Assembly (NCBI RefSeq): GCF_030867095.1
Contig: NC_081824.1
Coordinates: 85,704,382-85,768,381, forward strand
From: Alligator mississippiensis
Taxonomy: Eukaryota > Chordata > Crocodylia > Alligatoridae
Length of the DNA stretch: 64,000 nucleotides
Reading direction: 5' to 3'
Below the pieces are notes generated by a model that did no database searches, had not been told where the DNA came from, and saw only the letters and a list, made by a program, of their open reading frames with translations. Numbering within the stretch: the first letter of the stretch is position 1; each line of letters starts with the position of its first letter. This document shows, piece after piece, positions 33,328 to 44,034 of this stretch. A program made the translations under genes and the position numbers.

Positions 33328-34365
33328 ATGGTAGCGGGGTTATTGAAAGAAAACGCCAACCTAGAAATGCAATTGCGAACAGCAAGCATGGAGTCACTGG
33401 AGCAGCTGGCGGGGGGCTCTGAGCCGCCGCCAGAAAATGGCACCGGAAAAGGAGGAGAAGACGAAAAGGGCGCGAAACTTCCCCCAGGAGACAGGTCGGC
33501 TGCGTCACCGCCCACGGCCCCGCTCCCTGGAGTGGCGCCAAAAGACAGCCCGCCCCCCAGAGTGACACCAACGGACAGCCACGCCCCCAGGTCGCTCTTT
33601 GAAGTGGCGGAGAAAGAAAACCCGCCCCCCCATGAGGGAGGAAAGATGTATCCAGTGCTCCTGCCTGACATGTTTAACCCTCTCCCGGCCGTGGTTCACC
33701 CGATAGCAGTGGTCAAGCAAGTTACTGATGCACAGGGCGCGACTCGTACTACCGCCACATACCGCACCCGCACCTGGGGCGAATTGCAGCAGTTGTGCAG
33801 AGGATCAAAAGTGAAACCTGGTGAAATCCTAGTTATGTGGCTGGGGCGCCTAGTAGTAGAATTTGGGTCAGACCTGCTAAACTTGGAAGAGGCTAGCTTC
33901 CTAACTCGTCAAGCCTCATGGAGTGGGGGGCATGCCACCGACTTAAACGTGGTAACGGGCAGCGCCTACTGGCCCATCCGGCTCCCAGCTCTCGTTGCAG
34001 GTCAAGTGTGCCACAAATCTCATGCGTGGCATAATGGATGACCGCTGAACCCGTCCGCAGAGCAACTGCTGCTGGCCATCATCAGAATATCCTACGCATC
34101 CTGGAACCCGAGGGTACACCCGTTGGGACTGACACAGGCACAGAGCAATGCGCCGTGGCCCCATCGTCATCTCGGTCGCCCCGGTGATGTTCCAATCACC
34201 CTGGACAGTATTGAGGCATGTGTAGAGGTTTACGGGGGAAGAGAGGCCGTGACTTTCAGGCTTCTCCTCGGGCCACTGGCTGGTCAGCTGGCTGAAAACT
34301 TGCTAAGCCAGATGCCATGGCTACAGGCCCTGATGGATCCCACGGTAAAAGTCTCCGGTGGGATG
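33328..34365 (+). pseudogene. ERV-A gag-position frame with one in-frame TGA
   Basis: The frame opens at ATG 33328, directly after a TGA. The first ~30 residues are helix-like (leucine- and glutamate-rich), residues 30-95 are proline-rich with many 'PPP' and 'SPP' groups, and from about residue 109 there is a globular part ('VMWLGRLVVEFGSDLLNLEEA'). That layout, helix then proline-rich linker then globular domain, is what one expects of retroviral Gag from matrix to capsid, but the capsid assignment is by position only. A single TGA at 34039-34041 interrupts it and the same frame stays open beyond to at least 34365, after which the text changes to unrelated insert sequence. No zinc knuckle or protease follows. 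Confidence 0.5.
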
Positions 34366-36545
34366 GAACCACGTCCTACAGTGTACCCAAGTCAACGCTG
34401 TCACCAACACAACGCCTCATATAAAGACAAGCCCCCCTGGGATGAACCAGCGCTTCAAAAGCCCCAACCACTGTTACATCTCAGCTCTGTGTTCTTGGGC
34501 AACCCTGGCACAGGATGCAGTCTGTCTGACTCACAGAGGACTCACCCCCCCCTCCCTCCCCTCCTCTACCTAAAAGAAACAGATTAAGATGCAGTGAGAG
34601 ACGCACCTAAGACCCTCAAGATAAGGGTGACAAGAGTGAGCCAACTGCCCTGGGTCTCATTTACATCCGAGATGGAACCAGATGACCATTAATTTACATG
34701 AGAGATGGAGAACAGAAAGCCTGAAGCAGAGACTGCAGTGAATTCTGGGACCAGAGAAGCAGGGGAGCACTGCATGATGGGGAATCTGTGCTTCAAATGT
34801 TAATCAACCCATGTTCACACACACCCAGCTCAGCATTTATCAGACCAGTTCTAATCTGGATTTACTAAGGACTTTTTCCCCCCCTGACACACACACACAG
34901 CTCTAAGTTTAAAAGGCATCTCGGGCCGTACATTCCCTGGTCCCACTATAGGAGGCCTATTTAAACTTGATTGACTAAAACTCGGTTGCCGGGTTAGGGA
35001 ATGCTGAGGCAAGAGACCGAGTCAGAGGGGGTATGGGCAACATTTGAACAATGGTTAAGGGTTCATCACAACGTCCAGCCCATTGGAACCCTAATCACAG
35101 GTGTTGTCATACTTTTCCCGAGACGACTGGTGGGAGTCCTTTCCACAAAAGGTTATGAGCACCCCAATAATTGTCTTAAGTCTGTTAAAAGACTGTAGTA
35201 AAATCTGGAAAAGTCATGCTAAGCTGAGGCTTGTGCACAACAAGTAAAAATCTAAAATCCTGATGCTGCAAGCTATCTATTAATCCTGAAGAAACCATGA
35301 GATATCCCATCAGTATATCTGCCATCCATAGGAATCTCAAGCTGGCTCCCAAGTATTTGGGTTACTCCCTAATCTTAAGTGTTTCCTGATTACCAATCAG
35401 TTTCCTGAGATGGTCCAAACCAGATAACCCCTTGTCAATAGAAAAAACAATGATTTACACTACTGAGGGTGCTTCGAAGCAGCTGAACTGAGGGTATAAA
35501 AATCTGTAAAAAGTGTGTGCGCTTCAAGAAGAAGAAGAGGAAAGAAGAAGAAGAAGGAAAGGAGAAGGAGAGGAAAAGGAAAGAAGAAGAAAACTGTGCT
35601 GACACCATCCCCTGTCATTCTTGGGACACTGGAAGAACAGATCGTCTCTCTCTTCAAGGATTGTGCTACGGACTGTGCCTGTCAGCTTTGCAGCCTGAGT
35701 ACCTTGGACTAGGTGAGATCCCACCGCTCGCTCGCTCGCTCTCTTCTCTCTAGGCATAAACTTCTGAACCTGAACTGTATTAGTTAAGCTTGAGCTAAGT
35801 TTCCCCAAATACTTAGTGAAACCAGGGTAGTATTGTCATTGTTTGTGTTTGTTTTTCTTTTGCATGTCTATTACTACTAGTACTATTATATATTTCATAT
35901 GCTTAGCAATAAATAACTTTTATAGTCAAACTGGTAGTAATTGGGTATATTTTTCCTTCTCTGCTTCTCTTTCCTCCCGTGCTCTGCAGCAATGCTTCTT
36001 TTACCTAAGATAAAGATCCCTGTGAAGCCCAAAATTATTGTGGGGTCTGCTCATCAAGAGGCCAAAGATTGGGATGTGCTGAGTTTGAAACACATAAGGG
36101 GATCAGCTTGTATAGGCTGATTGACCCAGTTTGACTCAGACGTGCCCTTATGAACTGAATGCTGGCCCATGAGGGTGTCAGCTGGACACCCAGCCAGATT
36201 CAGAGGGATTCTGTGTGCTTGTATCTGACTGCATTTTATTGTTGCTCTTATGAACTGATTCTTGGCATATGAGGGTGTCATCCTGTCCATGCTGATCAGC
36301 CCAGCCAGGGCAGGCGTGCCACGTTAATTTGTGTGTGTTTGTGTGTATGACTGATTTGGTGACTGGAGAAACCCAGTCCCATTGAGATTGAGTCCTGCAA
36401 GATAGCTCCACTGGGGGTGAGGGCTTGCAGAAGGGAGAAATACAGCTCCGTATAGTAACACAAGCAGCACATTGACAGAATCACCAAGACCCTAGAAACT
36501 ATCCCTAATAAATGAGCACACCCCAAAGTAATGGGCAAATTTGGT
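34366..36545 (+). mobile_element. Insert inside ERV-A with LTR-like signals
   Basis: About 2.2 kb of sequence unlike the flanking ERV-A coding text replaces most of pol. It holds a TATA box TATAAA at 35495-35500, a purine-rich (GAA/GGA)n run at 35524-35595, a CTCG run near 35724 and a polyadenylation signal AATAAA at 35908-35913, in the order of an LTR promoter, transcribed region and poly(A) site. A phrase CTTATGAACTGA...CATGAGGGTGTCA is repeated at about 36147 and 36247, near 100-bp spacing. A nested LTR plus leader from another retroelement is the simplest reading. Exact edges and target duplication are not visible. Confidence 0.4.
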
Positions 36546-36569
36546 AACACCATGGAAGCCGAAGCTCAC

Positions 36570-36770
36570 CCCTAGACGAATTAGTCTGGGTCACCGTTCC
36601 ACACCCTCGTCAACCACATCCGTGAGTGCACAAGGAAGTCATCTGTGAACCCGAGCAGTATCCTGGCACCTACTCTGTGCTCCTAGAAGGCGATCAAACC
36701 CGGTCGCTCATCATAGCTCATCACAACTGGCTAACTCGCCGCCCTGCTGTTCACCGATTATGGCCCCCTT
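36570..36770 (+). pseudogene. ERV-A integrase C-terminal remnant
   Basis: A plus-strand frame reads 'EPEQYPGTYSVLLEGDQT' and 'LIIAHHNWLTRRPAVHRLW', with an upstream 'LVWVTVPHPRQPHP' separated by a stop. Its place, just before an env splice acceptor, fits the variable tail of integrase at the end of pol. No catalytic residues are present, as they lie in the missing part. The identification is by position and general look. Confidence 0.4.
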
Positions 36771-36814
36771 TTTCTTTGTTTGTTTGTCTGTTCGTTTGTT
36801 TTGTCCCCTTACAG
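36766..36814 (+). promoter_or_regulatory. ERV-A probable env splice acceptor
   Basis: A pyrimidine/TTTG-rich run (TTTCTTTGTTTGTTTGTCTG and onward) ends in TCCCCTTACAG|GC with AG at 36813-36814. This is a strong 3' splice-site look, about 90 bases ahead of an ATG at 36904. Confidence 0.5.
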
Positions 36815-36903
36815 GCTCGGTGGTGACGAAGCGGCAATCTGTGACTGCCCGATCGCGAGAATCACCGAGCACCAACCTGCAGCACATCCGGGTTGATGCC
36901 ACA

Positions 36904-37613
36904 ATGGCCGCCTACTCATATGTCATGAGCAGGGTCGTCGCTCTATTCCTGCTGTTACCGACAAGTTCCTCGATGAACGGAAGCTAACTTCAAAACCTCC
37001 AACTCGGTTACAAATGACCCCACCGCGTGCTTACGGCTCCCCCTTTTGTTAATAACCCCGTGTTCACACCCTTGGTCTACCCCTTCAATGTAAGCGCATG
37101 GTTCGAGGCGAGAGGTAATGACTCAGTCCATAATTTCACAGAATATTTCTGACACGAACACCACGGGTAGAGGAAGGAGAGGAGTAGAGTGGATATTTTA
37201 CAAGGAGGGTTCGGAACATGAGGAAAGAGATGAGGGAGATGATGACGGAAGGGGGCAAGTAGTAAAGGAACAAAAGGCAAGGTTCTGTAGGAACCTGTAC
37301 ATTAAAAGAAGAAGAAAAGGGACGATTTGGGAAGAGAGGTGACAGTAGAAGAAATAGAAGGGTGTTTGAAAGGAATGAAGAAAGCCCCAGGGGTCGAATA
37401 GGATGGGGTGCTTCGTCTTAATTAATTCAATTGTTGACTTCCCTCATTGCCTTGTGTTTACCATTAATAGTAATAGCCATTGTTGTATGTATGGGGTGTT
37501 GTATTTTACAGTTTGTTAAAAAGCGATTTGTTAAGTTATCTGCTTATGTATATACCTGTTTACCACTTGAACCTTGTAAAGATGACGAGTTCCTAGATGA
37601 AAATTACTTGTAA
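36904..37613 (+). pseudogene. ERV-A env remnant (leader and membrane anchor)
   Basis: From ATG 36904 a short frame encodes a hydrophobic leader ('VVALFLLLPTSSS') and stops at 36985. Further on, fragments such as 'AWFEARGNDSVHNFTEYF' (near 37090) with an N-glycosylation site are seen, then a strongly charged tract (37190-37345). At 37431-37613 a 60-codon frame encodes a long hydrophobic segment ('ALCLPLIVIAIVVCMGCCIL') followed by a basic patch and a short tail, as in the anchor and cytoplasmic tail of Env. The middle, including any fusion peptide or disulfide motif, is too broken to read. The 3' LTR follows 39 bases later. Confidence 0.5.
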
Positions 37614-37652
37614 CCTAATTCCTTTGTCTATTGTGACATGGTCTAGGGGGCA

Positions 37653-38182
37653 TGTCATAACCAAATGAGTTGAGTGCCCCTGTCACAATAGAACTGCCCT
37701 GAATAACTGTAAATTTGGTACGTTCTGCCTCATTAGCTATTCCCACCTGGCAGTCTGTTATTGGTTACTCTAAACATATAAAAATCCATGCAGCTTCCGC
37801 CCAAGTCGGAGAACTCTGAGCACGTGGTAGAGTATGGAGAACTTTGCCACATGGCAGAGAAAAGCTGGCGGACTGATCACCCTCCAACATCTCCCCGTCA
37901 CCGTCTGTTCCCGACATATCCTTCATCCTGCATGCTCGTTTCTGTCTACAAACTCGCCAGCTTGTTTTGTTGCCAGTTACCTGTAACTACGCAAGCAACT
38001 CGTTACCTGTAACTACGTAAGCAACCTTACCACCTGTGTCGCGGCCACCAGCGGTGTAAGTAAAGTTAAAGTAAAAGTTATTTTGCAACCAATACGCTGT
38101 GTCCCGCCTCTCCATCCACCAGCCCGCCTGATGGCCGAGTAATCAGCAATCCTCCTCAAGTCGGCTCCAGCCATCTGAGACA
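37653..38182 (+). repeat. ERV-A 3' LTR
   Basis: 530 bp, TG...CA, direct repeat of 32252-32780 with about 20 differences and one inserted A. It is preceded by a short purine-rich CTAGGGGGCA and followed by the duplicated target GCTTG. Confidence 0.9.
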
Positions 38183-38187
38183 GCTTG

Positions 38188-40324
38188 GTCAACTCTGTGT
38201 GTCTGTGGCAGGAGCTTGACTCTACCTCCTGCTATAAAGACCAAAACATTATTAGTCCATTTAAGACTTTTGTTTCAACCAGGAAAAGATGTAGTCATGA
38301 ATATATGTGAAACATTTCTGACCCAAATAAAATTCAGGATGAAATTCAGGGAAATAACAAGCCTCCAAAAGATTCTGATTACTTTCATTCCACCATGTCA
38401 GATGATAAAGACAAATCTTACTGAGATAGACATTTTAGATACCAATATAAATAGAAAGATGGGCTAAATAAAACCAGCTGAACACTAGTCTGTCCTCAAG
38501 ACCTAACAGGGAAGGAATAACATGCTTTGCAAAGTGTTGCAATTATTTCTGGCAGTTATGTCTTATACAATTCTATACTATGTAAGACCATTGCATTTGA
38601 TTGACCATTTAATCCATTTTTGAAAGAGGAGCTCTGAGGGGATTTTTATATTATTATTATTGTTTTAATAGCCAATATGATATGATTGTCAAAATGATAG
38701 TTGGAGTTATGCTGATGTCTAGTTAGCTCTACTATGTCTAGCTATGGTACATATATCTTGAAAGTTGAACAAAAATGTTTGCTGTAGACTTTATTGCCCT
38801 AGATAGGGATGTTTGATTTTCATATCTTAGTTCAATTTTTCTCTCAGGGATATCACATTAAAAAAACAGAAAGGGTACAGTGTTTGGAAAAAAAGGCTAT
38901 CAGCCATTGCAGAGCTTGAAATAACATTGCTTAAATATCCAAATGATTGAAAATGCACAGTGACTTCAGAACCAACAATATGGTACTGCACAAGAAGAAA
39001 AAAAAATAGATACACTAATCAAATGCATACAAAAATACAGTTATATAATAATGAATTACTTTGTCACATTGCTCTTAATTAGATACTTTTGTTTACAATG
39101 GAATAGGGTTAGGAAGTCAGTCAATTGTCTGTTGACTGGTCAATTGATTGAATTTTTTGTGTCTGGTGAAAGATTATAGCAATTTAATGAAAAAATTACA
39201 CTTTTGGTATTGTCTTGATAGAAATATGATTTTTTAATGTTCTCTGACACATTTCTTAATGAAAAATGTGTGATTTTTTCTGTGTATTACTTGGACTTAT
39301 TGTCAATTTTTTTACAATTTTGACCAATATTTGACCAGTGAATTCACCAAGCTTTATTTGACCAGTCAAATACCCAACCATACATTGGAATAATTTTGTA
39401 AAAGTGGGTATCATAGGAAAACATATGATATAAAATGGATTAGTTAAACACTAACAACAATTACAGAAATTTAATCTAGGATGCAAACTGGCTAACATGT
39501 AGCCATCTACCTTGGCTATTTTTATATGGTATCCCTGATATTTGGAGGGATGGCTGCTCTTGATCAGCTTGACAGATTTGCTTCTGCTCCTTTCCTGTTT
39601 GTTCCTGCACACATGCCAATAAGCAGAGAAACTGCATCAGTGCCCCCTGCAAGCCCCTGGACAATCTCAAGACCTCGGTTTGTGAGTAACTTGCCTGGGA
39701 TGCCTCCAGAGCAATTTCACTGCTGCATTTCTGGGTTTGTCCTGTGTGAGTGGGAGCAGGTAGGCAGCATGTACCTGAGAAGGGCCCTCCCAGGGAGTAT
39801 CCGGACAAGGTTAGACATGAGAGGCAGGATTGTGCTTCGCTGCTAAGACATGTGATACTAACACAGACATGCCTAGAACGGACTTGATTTTGAGAGTGCT
39901 GAGCTATATTGCTATATTTCACATCTAAGCCCCATTTGGATTCACAAACAAAGCATTCCCCTACTTTTTGTGCCTTCAGGATTCCATCTAATAGACCTTC
40001 TCAGAGTGTTCTAAAAGAACTGAGCTTGGCACAAAATATAACAGGAAAACAAGTTTGTTTCTTTCTTTAATCCATTGGCTAAAACACCCTTACCAGGTGT
40101 GGAAAACTTTGATTTAGTTTTCTGCTCTTCCTGAGATGATTTAAATTCACATTGTCCACCTGCTTAGGTGTTCTGACCACCAGGCTAACCATTTAAGGTT
40201 GCAGGTAGTGTTCTTGGGTACTTGTATACATGCCCAACACCTGCTCCAATGCATTCTAATTAGAATGTGTCAGAGCAGACTCGATTAAGCTCCATTAATT
40301 CTATTAACTCAATTAATCTACATT
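38188..40324. other. No gene seen
   Basis: AT-rich host DNA. A 148-codon minus frame at 39476-39922 (opposite a 106-codon plus frame) has no recognisable domain and no splice or promoter context. Confidence 0.45.
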
Positions 40325-40640
40325 AGGGTCTGGGGGAGCATCTGTTCACCAAGGTTCCCCAGGAAAGTGCAAGAGACAATAGGCACAAACTGATTGAAGA
40401 TCACTTCAGACTGGACATAAGGAAAAACTTCTTGACAAGTTGAGTGCTGAGGCTTTGGAACAGGTTCCCCCCAGAGGTGGTACAGCCATCCACTCTGGCT
40501 ATCTTCAAAAAGCGTCTTGATGCCCACCTTGCTGCGGTTATCTGATCTCAGCAGTCTCTCCTGCCCAAGTGCAGTGGGGCTGGACCCAATGATCTGTAAG
40601 GTCCCTTCTAGCCTCTAACAACTATGAAACAATGAATGGA
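40325..40640 (+). mobile_element. CR1 LINE fragment 6 (3' end)
   Basis: The plus strand reads the last part of CR1 ORF2 at DNA level (GACTGGACATAAGGAAAAAC, then 'TGGAACAGGTTCC' and 'GAGGTGGTACAGCC') and the 3' untranslated region ending 'GGTCCCTTCTAGCCTCTAAC'. About 300 bp, 5'-truncated and frame-shifted. Confidence 0.85.
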
Positions 40641-41843
40641 GTCTGCTGGAGTCTGCTAATTAGCACAGTCCAGCAGCCTTGGCCTCAGTGTCCTTACTGC
40701 CATTTTGAAATGTGGGATGCCGAATACACAAGACAAGGTGGGTGCTTTTTTTAGAGCCCGAGAGTTACTCTAATTAAAGTGCCACTCCCCACAACCCAGA
40801 ACATGTGTAAAGGTGCCCCTTATTTCTTCCTTTGTAAACTGTTTTACTTTTCATGGGATGACTAAAAGTCCACTAATTTTGGTGAAGGCACTCACCTAGG
40901 AATGGGGAGAATTGGGCTTTGATTCTTGCTCCAAGGAATCTATATTTATTTTATGTTAAGTATACATATCAGGTAAGTAACTAAGTCATAGGTTAAAAAC
41001 ATGATCCCTCTGTCTTACCCAGTGAATATTTAATTATTCAGTGCAAAGTGGAACAGCTTCAACAGAGACTTCCCACACTGCGTATTTAAGAAGCAGTCCT
41101 CTTCTCTGCATTTTCTACCACAGATACTTTAGGCAGTCCTTGTTCAGTGATACGGCCTTTGTGAATACCATTCTTAGCACCTAAATCCTTTGAACAAAGT
41201 GTCGGTGCCTTTAGCAGGTTGCCACCTCAGGGACTTTCAGCCAGGTTTTTCCCCTTCACTTGAGCATCTCTCAGGGAGCTTCAGTATTATGCAGTCCTTA
41301 AACTTGCTGGCCTTTGCTGTCTGAGGTGCCTTTCAGCCAGCCCCAGTCATAAACACCCTTTCACCACACTGTGTAAATAAACAGAAACCGTATCATCTTG
41401 GCTGCTGAGATGGGTCTGCTCTGGTTTCAGTCTTCTTTCCTATTTTTGTCCTCCTTCTAGTACAGCAGTTTCCTTTCCTCCACACCTTCCCCTGGTTCTG
41501 TCTGATGGGCTTTTTAATTCAAGCTACATCCTTATTAGCCTTCCTACAGCTGCAACCCCTCAGTCTAACTAGTTGTCCTCTCTTAAGTGGACAGTCCACC
41601 ATGTTACAGTGCCTAATTTGGCATATGTGAATTTTACTACGCATATATGCTGTTAAAAGTTAGATGTTGCCAAAACTTGGTCCTTTTGGGAATCTAAACT
41701 TCAGATACTAAACTAATAAGCACCATAGAGAAGTCCATGAGTAATGAGCTCATTAAGCCATCACATATTTTGAAAAGTAAATAACAAACTTGTTGCCTCA
41801 AAATGAAAAATGAGAATGAAACAAAATGTAAAATAGTTCGTTT
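40641..41843. other. No gene seen
   Basis: Sequence of ordinary composition with no supported frame or repeat. Confidence 0.5.
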
Positions 41844-42114
41844 GGGGCGTGTCTACACAAGATGCTACATCAATGTAGCAACGTGCTACGGTAGTGTAGC
41901 ATCAGTGAGTGCAAACCATGATGCTGTAGCTACATTGCCGTAGTGATGTGCTCTTTTGCTATATTGCATCGCGAGGTAGTGGCTAAAAATAATCATGCGC
42001 CGCTGGCATGGTGCAGTAATAGCTGTTACTGTGCTGTCATTTAGTACTTCCTGAAGGAAGTACTAAATAATGGCATAGTAACAATGGTACCATAGGGGCA
42101 CATGTAGACACACC
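41844..42114. mobile_element. MITE, 271 bp, GGYGTGTCTACA termini
   Basis: The left end GGGGCGTGTCTACAC and right end TGTAGACACACC are inverted repeats (GGCGTGTCTACA against GGTGTGTCTACA). The inside is rich in short palindromes, including TTTAGTACTTCC-TGAA-GGAAGTACTAAA at about 42042-42069. No coding sequence. Related ends are seen at 18.9, 21.7 and 27.6 kb. Target duplication is unclear. Confidence 0.65.
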
Positions 42115-42282
42115 TTCAGTATGCTAAATGAGGCAGGATCCTTAATCTAAAAAACTGTATTTGTTAATTATAATTTAAAATTGTATCATTATCACAAAGG
42201 GAATAGAAGCATGAATCCAGACACTTTAAAAACTTTTGAGTGATGGATTTTGCAACTTTAATGTAGTTTCAATTTTTGTATG

Positions 42283-42332
42283 TGCATGCATGCATGCATG
42301 CACATTTATATAAACACACACACACACACACA
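42283..42332. repeat. (TGCA)n and (CA)n microsatellites
   Basis: A TGCA run at 42283-42302 and a CA run at 42314-42332, separated by ATTTATATAAA. Confidence 0.9.
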
Positions 42333-42734
42333 TGCATAGTATGCATGCTGCAGTCCTCCTGTATTGCCTAATTGCCTTGTAAAGTAACTTCAATGGGCCT
42401 GGCTGTAAGTACTGTAGAAGCAGAAATATTATTTTGTTATTTATTTCATGTGATTTAGTAGTCATCTTCCATTTATTTCTTTTGGGATTTTTGGCATTTA
42501 GTTAAGACTTTACAATCTCAGAGTTATCTCTAGTGGCATTGTCAATTGTGCCATGGCCAAGACAATTGCTCTTTTTTTTGAGCTGCTAGTACCCTTCCAT
42601 TCTAGTTTAATGTATTGTGCATCACAGAGAAGAAGCACAGATCAGGAAAGAGATATGACACATTTACCATTGGATCTAGGACAAATACATGTTCTTTATC
42701 CTAAACTTTAGAAGCCAGGTACAGCATCTACAGT

Positions 42735-43885
42735 ATCAGTATATTGTACGTTGATTTTAGCAAGGCTTTTGATACGGTCTTCCACAACATTCTCTCAAGC
42801 AAGTTAAGGAAGTATGGGCTGGAAGAATGGACTGTAAGGTGGATAGAAAGCTGGCTGGAGCATTGGACTTAGAGAGTAGTTATCAATGGCTTGATGTCTA
42901 GTTGGCAGCCAGTATCAAGTGGAGTGCCACAGGGATTGGTCCTGGGGCCGGTTTTGTTCAATGTCTTCATCTATGACTTGGAAGATGGCATAGAGTGAAC
43001 ACTCAGCAAGTTTGCAGATGACACCAAACTGGGGGGAGCAGTAAATATGCTGGAGGATCAGGTTAGGATTCAGAGAGACCTAGACAAATTGGAGAACTGG
43101 GTCACAAGAAATCTCATGAGGTTCAACAAGGACAAGTGCAAAGTTCTGCACTTAGGACTGAACAATCCCATGTTCCAGTACAGGTTGGGTGGGGTCTGAC
43201 CGGCTGTAAAGAAAAGGATCTGGGGTTACAGTGGACAAGAAGCTGAATATGAGCCAGTAGTGTACCCAAGAAGGCAAATGGCATACTGGGCTGCATTGGT
43301 AGGTGTGTTGCCAGTAGATCAAGGGAAGGGATTAGTCCCCTCTAGTTAACACTGGTGAGGACACACCTGGAGCACTGTGTCCAGTTTTGCGCACCCCACT
43401 ACAGAAAGGATGTGGAGAAATTGGACAGTGTCCAGTGGAAGGTAGAAAAATGGTGGAAGGGCTGGGGCACATGATTTATGAGGAAAGACTGAGGGAACTG
43501 GGCTTACTTAGTCCAAAGAGGAGAAGACTGAGGGTAGATTTAATAGTAGCCTTCAACTACCCGAATTAGGGTTCAAAAGAAGATGAAGCAAGATGGTTCT
43601 CAGTGGTGGCAGATGACAGAACAAGGAACAATAGTTTCAAGTTATAGCAAGGGAAGTTTAGGTTAGATATTAGGAAGAATTTTCTCAGTAGGGGGGTAGT
43701 AAAAACACTGGAACAGGTTATCCAGAGAGGTGGTGGAAGCTCCATCGTTGGAGGTTTTCAAAATCTGGCTAGACAAAACTTTAGCTGGGATGAGCTAGTT
43801 GGGAATGGTCCTACTTTGAGTAGGGGGTTGGACTAGATGACCTCTTGAGGTACCTTCCAACCTTAACTTTCTATGATTCTAAATG
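42735..43885 (+). mobile_element. CR1 LINE fragment 7 (RT C-terminal half and 3' end)
   Basis: Plus-strand DNA for the RT palm ('YVDFSKAFDTVFHNILSSKL' near 42748), '[17 protein letters not shown]' near 42920 and 'LSKFADDTKLGG' near 43005 (FADD retained), then the thumb and the 3' end, which closes with 'TTCCAACCTTAACTTTCTATGATTCTA'. Stops and frameshifts are frequent. 5'-truncated and inactive. Confidence 0.9.
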
Positions 43886-44034
43886 ACAATTATATCTGTA
43901 TGACAAGATTTTGTGGGTGATATCTTTTATTGGACCAACTGCAGGGTTGGGATTATTTAGACAAGATTTTGGATCTCAGGACCTGAGGAAGGGTACTGTA
44001 ATGCTTGTCTAAACCCATCCCATGCATGCTGTTG
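43886..44034. repeat. Interspersed repeat piece with TTTTATTGGACCAAC
   Basis: Contains TATCTTTTATTGGACCAACTGCAGG and GGACCTGAGGAAGGGTACTGT. These match words of the 30.45-kb repeat, with the 'GGACCAA' word inverted. It sits between two CR1 copies. Class unknown. Confidence 0.4.

Larger units (their letters stand above)
32247..38187 (+). mobile_element. ERV-A: complete provirus frame with paired LTRs
   Basis: The two LTRs are in direct orientation (32252-32780 and 37653-38182), begin TGTC, end GACA and are flanked by the same 5-bp target duplication GCTTG at 32247-32251 and 38183-38187. By eye they differ at about 20 of 530 positions, mostly transitions, so the insertion is moderately recent. 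Internal order: primer-binding site position, a 176-codon frame, a gag-position frame, a foreign insert with LTR-like signals, a pol C-terminal remnant, a splice acceptor, an env leader and an env membrane anchor. Protease, reverse transcriptase and RNase H are absent, so the element is defective. A 5-bp duplication fits several retrovirus classes. Confidence 0.9.

Noticed and set aside
35515-35753. Lys/Arg/Glu-rich frames of 65-78 codons
   Set aside because: They arise from a (GAA/GGA)n purine run inside an LTR-like segment.
39476-39922. 148-codon minus-strand frame
   Set aside because: No recognisable domain, ordinary composition and an equally open opposite strand. A conserved gene could not be supported.
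42283-42332. CRISPR-like or regulatory repeat
   Set aside because: Simple TGCA and CA microsatellites, with no spacers.
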